A program made the position numbers and the translations under genes. A stretch of 64,000 bases of DNA from UBA8437 sp963582065 (GTDB lineage Bacteria > Planctomycetota > Planctomycetia > Planctomycetales > Planctomycetaceae): NCBI GenBank assembly GCA_963582065.1, contig CAUZRQ010000002.1, positions 137,249-201,248 of the forward strand, given 5' to 3'. Numbering within the stretch: the stretch's first letter is position 1; the number at the start of each line of letters is the position of its first letter. A model generated the notes under the pieces. It saw nothing but the letters and a program-made list of their open reading frames with translations, had not been told where the DNA came from and did no database searches. Positions 61,210 through 64,000 of this stretch are shown here, piece after piece.

Positions 61210-62199
61210 ATGACCGATCCGATTCGAGTGGCCGTGACCGGTGCGGCCGGCAACATCGGCTACGCACTGGTTTATCGAATTGCCAGCGGCCAGATGTTCG
61301 GTCCCGACCAGCCGGTGATCCTGCAACTGGTCGAGATTCCTCCCGTGTTGCCGGCCCTGGACGGTGTCGAGATGGAACTGGCCGATTGTGCCTTTCCGAC
61401 GCTGGCCGGTGTCGAGAAATACGACAGCGATCACCTGGAGGATGGGTTCGGTGGAGCCAACTGGGTGCTGTGCGTCGGCAGTGTGCCTCGCAAGGAGGGC
61501 ATGGAGCGGGCCGATTTGCTGACGGTCAACGGTGGCATCTTTGCTCCGACCGGGCGTGCGATCCAGGCCGCCGCGGCGGATGATGTCCGCGTGCTGGTCG
61601 TGGGGAACCCGTGCAACACCAACTGCCTGATCGCGATGTCCAATGCTCCGGATGTGCCACGGGACCGCTGGTACGCCATGACACGGCTCGACCAGAACCG
61701 GGCCGTCAGCCAATTGGCCCTTCGATCGGGTTCGGCCGTGAACGACGTCCGCAACGTCACGATCTGGGGCAACCACTCGGCGACGCAGTACCCCGACTTC
61801 TACAACGCCACGATCGGTGGCCGGGCCGTGGTCGAAGTGATCGGCGACGAGGCGTGGTTGCAGGGGGAGTTCATCAAATCGGTGCAGCAGCGGGGAGCGG
61901 CGGTGATCAAGGCACGTGGAGCCTCCAGCGCCGCGTCGGCGGCCAACGCGGTTATCGACAGTGTCAGGAGCATCCACTGCCCGACCTCTGCCGGAGATTC
62001 GTTCAGCGCGGCCGTCTGCAGCGATGGCAGTTACGGGGTCGACCAGGGATTGATTTCGAGTTTCCCGCTGACCTCCGACGGGACCACCTGGTCGGTTGTC
62101 ACGGGACTGGAGCACAACGAATTCGGAGCCGAGAAGCTCGCTGCCACGGTGGACGAATTGCGGTCCGAGCGGAACATGGTGCGAGACCTGCTCGGCTAG
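61210..62199 (+). CDS. mdh: Malate dehydrogenase (cytosolic type)
   Basis: 329 residues, normal for this clade. NAD-binding GAAGNIGYAL (residues 11-20), active-site Arg in VPRKEGMERADLL, NPCNTNCLIAM, substrate Arg region RLDQNRAVSQLA and the catalytic His in IWGNHSATQYPD. It interconverts malate and oxaloacetate in the TCA cycle. The alternative, lactate dehydrogenase, is excluded by these motifs. Confidence 0.95.
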   Translation: MTDPIRVAVTGAAGNIGYALVYRIASGQMFGPDQPVILQLVEIPPVLPALDGVEMELADCAFPTLAGVEKYDSDHLEDGFGGANWVLCVGSVPRKEGMERADLLTVNGGIFAPTGRAIQAAAADDVRVLVVGNPCNTNCLIAMSNAPDVPRDRWYAMTRLDQNRAVSQLALRSGSAVNDVRNVTIWGNHSATQYPDFYNATIGGRAVVEVIGDEAWLQGEFIKSVQQRGAAVIKARGASSAASAANAVIDSVRSIHCPTSAGDSFSAAVCSDGSYGVDQGLISSFPLTSDGTTWSVVTGLEHNEFGAEKLAATVDELRSERNMVRDLLG

Positions 62200-62264
62200 A
62201 TTCTCTGCAGGTTCTCGAGGGCCTGGTCAACCGCAGCCGATGACGGCGTTGGAGGGCGGGGGCG

Positions 62265-63620
62265 ATGTCGCTGACCGCCGATGACAGCCGGTTTGTCTGG
62301 CACCCGTTTACACCGATGCAGGCCTACGCGTGCGAGGCCGCCCCGGTGATCGTCGCCGGGGACGGCTTTGATCTCCTCGACGAATCGGGACAGCGTTTTC
62401 TCGATGGCGTCTCGTCGCTGTGGTGCAACGTGCATGGCCACCGCGTGCCTGAGATCGACCGGGCGATCCAGGGTCAACTCGACCGCATCGCTCATTCGAC
62501 CCTGCTCGGACTCGGGAGCGACGCGTCGATCGAGTTGGCCAGGCGGCTGGTTGAGACGACTCCGGCGGGGCTGGACCACGTCTTCTTTTCGGACAGCGGT
62601 TCGACGGCTGTCGAAGTGGCCCTGAAGATCGCCTGGCAGTTCCAACGCCAGTCCGGAGCGGCCGGGGCCGGGCGGGACCTGTTCGTCGGCCTCTCCGGAG
62701 CCTACCACGGCGATACGATCGGCTCGGTCAGCCTGGGCCAGATCGATCTGTTTCACTCGGTTTACGGACCGCTGCTGTTCGACACGATGACGCTGCCGGC
62801 ACCCGTGGCGTTTCGTCACCCCGAGGGGTTCACCGACCAGGAGTGGCTGGATCGCTGCCAGGACGAGATGGAGCGGTTGTTGCGCGAGAACCACGAGCGG
62901 ATCGCCGCGGTGGTCATCGAACCCCTGGTCCAGGGAGCCGCCGGGATCCTGGTCCACCCCGAGGGGTACCTGAAGCGTCTCCGCGAATTGACCAGTGAAC
63001 TGGGCCTGTTGTTGATTGCCGACGAGGTGGCGGTCGCTTTCGGTCGCACCGGGACGTTGTTCGCGTGCGAGCACGAGGCGGTGACGCCGGATCTGTTGTG
63101 CCTGGCCAAGGGATTGACCGGTGGCTACCTGCCACTGGCCGCGACGCTGGCCACCGGGCCCGTTTTCGAGGCGTTCCTGGGCGAACCTCACCAGGGACGG
63201 ACGTTTTTTCACGGCCACACCTACACCGGAAATGCCCTGGGCTGTGCGGCCGCGCTGGCATCACTGGATCTCTTCGAGACGAACTCCGTGCTGGAGAACG
63301 TGGCCGAAGTGACCGGGCGGCTCGAAAGGGGCCTGGTCGGGCTGGCCGATCACCCTCACGTGGGGGAAGTGCGGCAACGGGGTGCGATGGTGGGGATCGA
63401 ACTGGTGGCCGACCGCGACGGCAACGTGTCGTTTCCCGCCGAGCGTCGGACCGGGCACCTGGTGACACTGGCGGCCCGGCGTCGTGGCGTGGTGATCCGG
63501 CCGCTAGGCGACGTCGTGGTCCTGATGCCGGCTCCGGCCATGCCGGCCTCGTCGGTTGATCGACTGGTCGAGGTGGCCGGGGAGTCGATCGAGGAGGCGA
63601 CGGCGGCTACTCCTGGTTGA
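62265..63620 (+). CDS. bioA: Adenosylmethionine-8-amino-7-oxononanoate aminotransferase
   Basis: 451 residues of a class III PLP aminotransferase, with GGAGG before the ATG. The substrate-recognising N-terminus FVWHPFTPMQAY is typical of BioA. The PLP contacts are SGSTAVEVALK and YHGDTIGS. The DEVAVAFGRTG loop replaces the more common DEIATGFGRTG. The PLP Lys lies in LCLAKGLTGGYLPL. The enzyme makes 7,8-diaminopelargonic acid for biotin. No other biotin gene is in the window. Its last 14 bases overlap the convergent gene end. Confidence 0.92.
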   Translation: MSLTADDSRFVWHPFTPMQAYACEAAPVIVAGDGFDLLDESGQRFLDGVSSLWCNVHGHRVPEIDRAIQGQLDRIAHSTLLGLGSDASIELARRLVETTPAGLDHVFFSDSGSTAVEVALKIAWQFQRQSGAAGAGRDLFVGLSGAYHGDTIGSVSLGQIDLFHSVYGPLLFDTMTLPAPVAFRHPEGFTDQEWLDRCQDEMERLLRENHERIAAVVIEPLVQGAAGILVHPEGYLKRLRELTSELGLLLIADEVAVAFGRTGTLFACEHEAVTPDLLCLAKGLTGGYLPLAATLATGPVFEAFLGEPHQGRTFFHGHTYTGNALGCAAALASLDLFETNSVLENVAEVTGRLERGLVGLADHPHVGEVRQRGAMVGIELVADRDGNVSFPAERRTGHLVTLAARRRGVVIRPLGDVVVLMPAPAMPASSVDRLVEVAGESIEEATAATPG

Positions 63621-64000
63621 CGTTCTCGCTTTCGCCCATCTGCCGGAAGAACTCGTCCGGGTCGACCGTTTCGACTCCCTCGAGAGCCTCGATCGCTCCG
63701 TCGGGAGCGGCCGTCGATCTCTTGAGACCGTCGGCGGCGAAGCGGCGGTCGCCCTGGCGGGTTCGCCAGGTCCACAACATCGCCATCGCGATCCCGGCCA
63801 CGACCATTCCCAGCAACGTCACTGCCCACCGCAGCCGATCGGCGGCGGTCGGCGGCAGGCTGGTCGCACCCGCCGCAACGACCATTCGGCGGTCGATCCG
63901 CTGGGCCAACAGCAGCGGGGCTGCGTGGACCCGGAGATCCTGCTGCACGATGTACTGGTCCCGCTTGAAGAAGTAGCCCACCACACGCACCGGCGTCGCC
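63607..64000 (-). CDS. Membrane protein, C-terminal fragment, unknown function
   Basis: The frame is open past the window end, so only the C-terminal 130 residues are seen. One membrane helix (WAVTLLGMVVAGIAMAMLW) is preceded by a soluble stretch containing GYFFKRDQYIVQQDLRVHAAPLLLA and followed by a short charged tail. Homology is not recognisable from the fragment. Confidence 0.55.
   Translation of the reverse strand, partial: ATPVRVVGYFFKRDQYIVQQDLRVHAAPLLLAQRIDRRMVVAAGATSLPPTAADRLRWAVTLLGMVVAGIAMAMLWTWRTRQGDRRFAADGLKRSTAAPDGAIEALEGVETVDPDEFFRQMGESENVNQE

Overview
The window looks like chromosomal DNA of a planctomycete (phylum Planctomycetota). It is GC-rich and gene-dense. It carries family markers typical of that group: two DUF1501 proteins and two Gfo/Idh/MocA oxidoreductases, a DUF1559 protein with planctomycete TIGR03067-like domains, a large beta-propeller/cytochrome c protein, leucine-rich repeat proteins, a planctomycete-type Ser/Thr kinase, and secreted proteins with Tat or lipoprotein signals. 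I cannot place it more precisely without a search. There are no insertion sequences, phages or CRISPR arrays.

Layout. 1-3.0 kb (+): end of a beta-helix protein, a thiamine-diphosphate enzyme and a leucine-rich repeat protein, with overlapping stop/start codons. 3.0-7.6 kb: DUF1501 and Gfo/Idh/MocA genes on the minus strand and a second DUF1501 gene on the plus strand. 7.6-10.8 kb: tRNA-Pro, parB and four parS palindromes (one imperfect), with a GT-C type membrane protein between the sites; this is probably near the replication origin. 10.9-15.4 kb: a TPR protein, a lipoprotein, and a tRNA-Gly / trigger factor / clpP / clpP unit in which both ClpPs have repetitive charged tails. 15.5-22.2 kb (-): oxidoreductase, Ser/Thr kinase with a degenerate receiver, a NagA-like / glycosylasparaginase pair, amidase, small Tat protein. 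22.3-31 kb: radical SAM protein, secreted hypothetical, S9 peptidase (-), glycerophosphodiesterase and mfd. 31-37.3 kb: SurA-like lipoprotein and a very large secretin with TPR-like and glycine-rich regions. 37.5-46.5 kb: redox and cytochrome proteins. 46.6-51.8 kb: a four-gene cluster of small WXG100-like helical proteins plus a membrane FtsK/EccC-like ATPase. 51.9-55.3 kb: large DUF1559 chimera. 55.3-58.7 kb (-): cdsA, plsC, M81 peptidase. 58.8-63.6 kb (+): exported isoaspartyl methyltransferase, ygfZ, mdh, bioA. A partial membrane protein ends the window.

Two things stand out. First, the DsbD-like gene (39495-41819, minus) has an in-frame TGA exactly where the first cysteine of the thioredoxin CxxC motif should be. 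The thioredoxin fold continues after it, and an extended hairpin with a G-starting apical loop begins a few bases downstream. This is best read as a selenocysteine-containing (UxxC) thiol:disulfide interchange protein. Second, the WXG100-like/FtsK cluster looks like a minimal, divergent type VII (ESX-like) secretion locus. Its ATPase has long coiled coils around two membrane segments, and only the middle ATPase module has a canonical Walker A motif. No Sec-insertion genes and no other ESX components are present in the window, so both readings need genome context.
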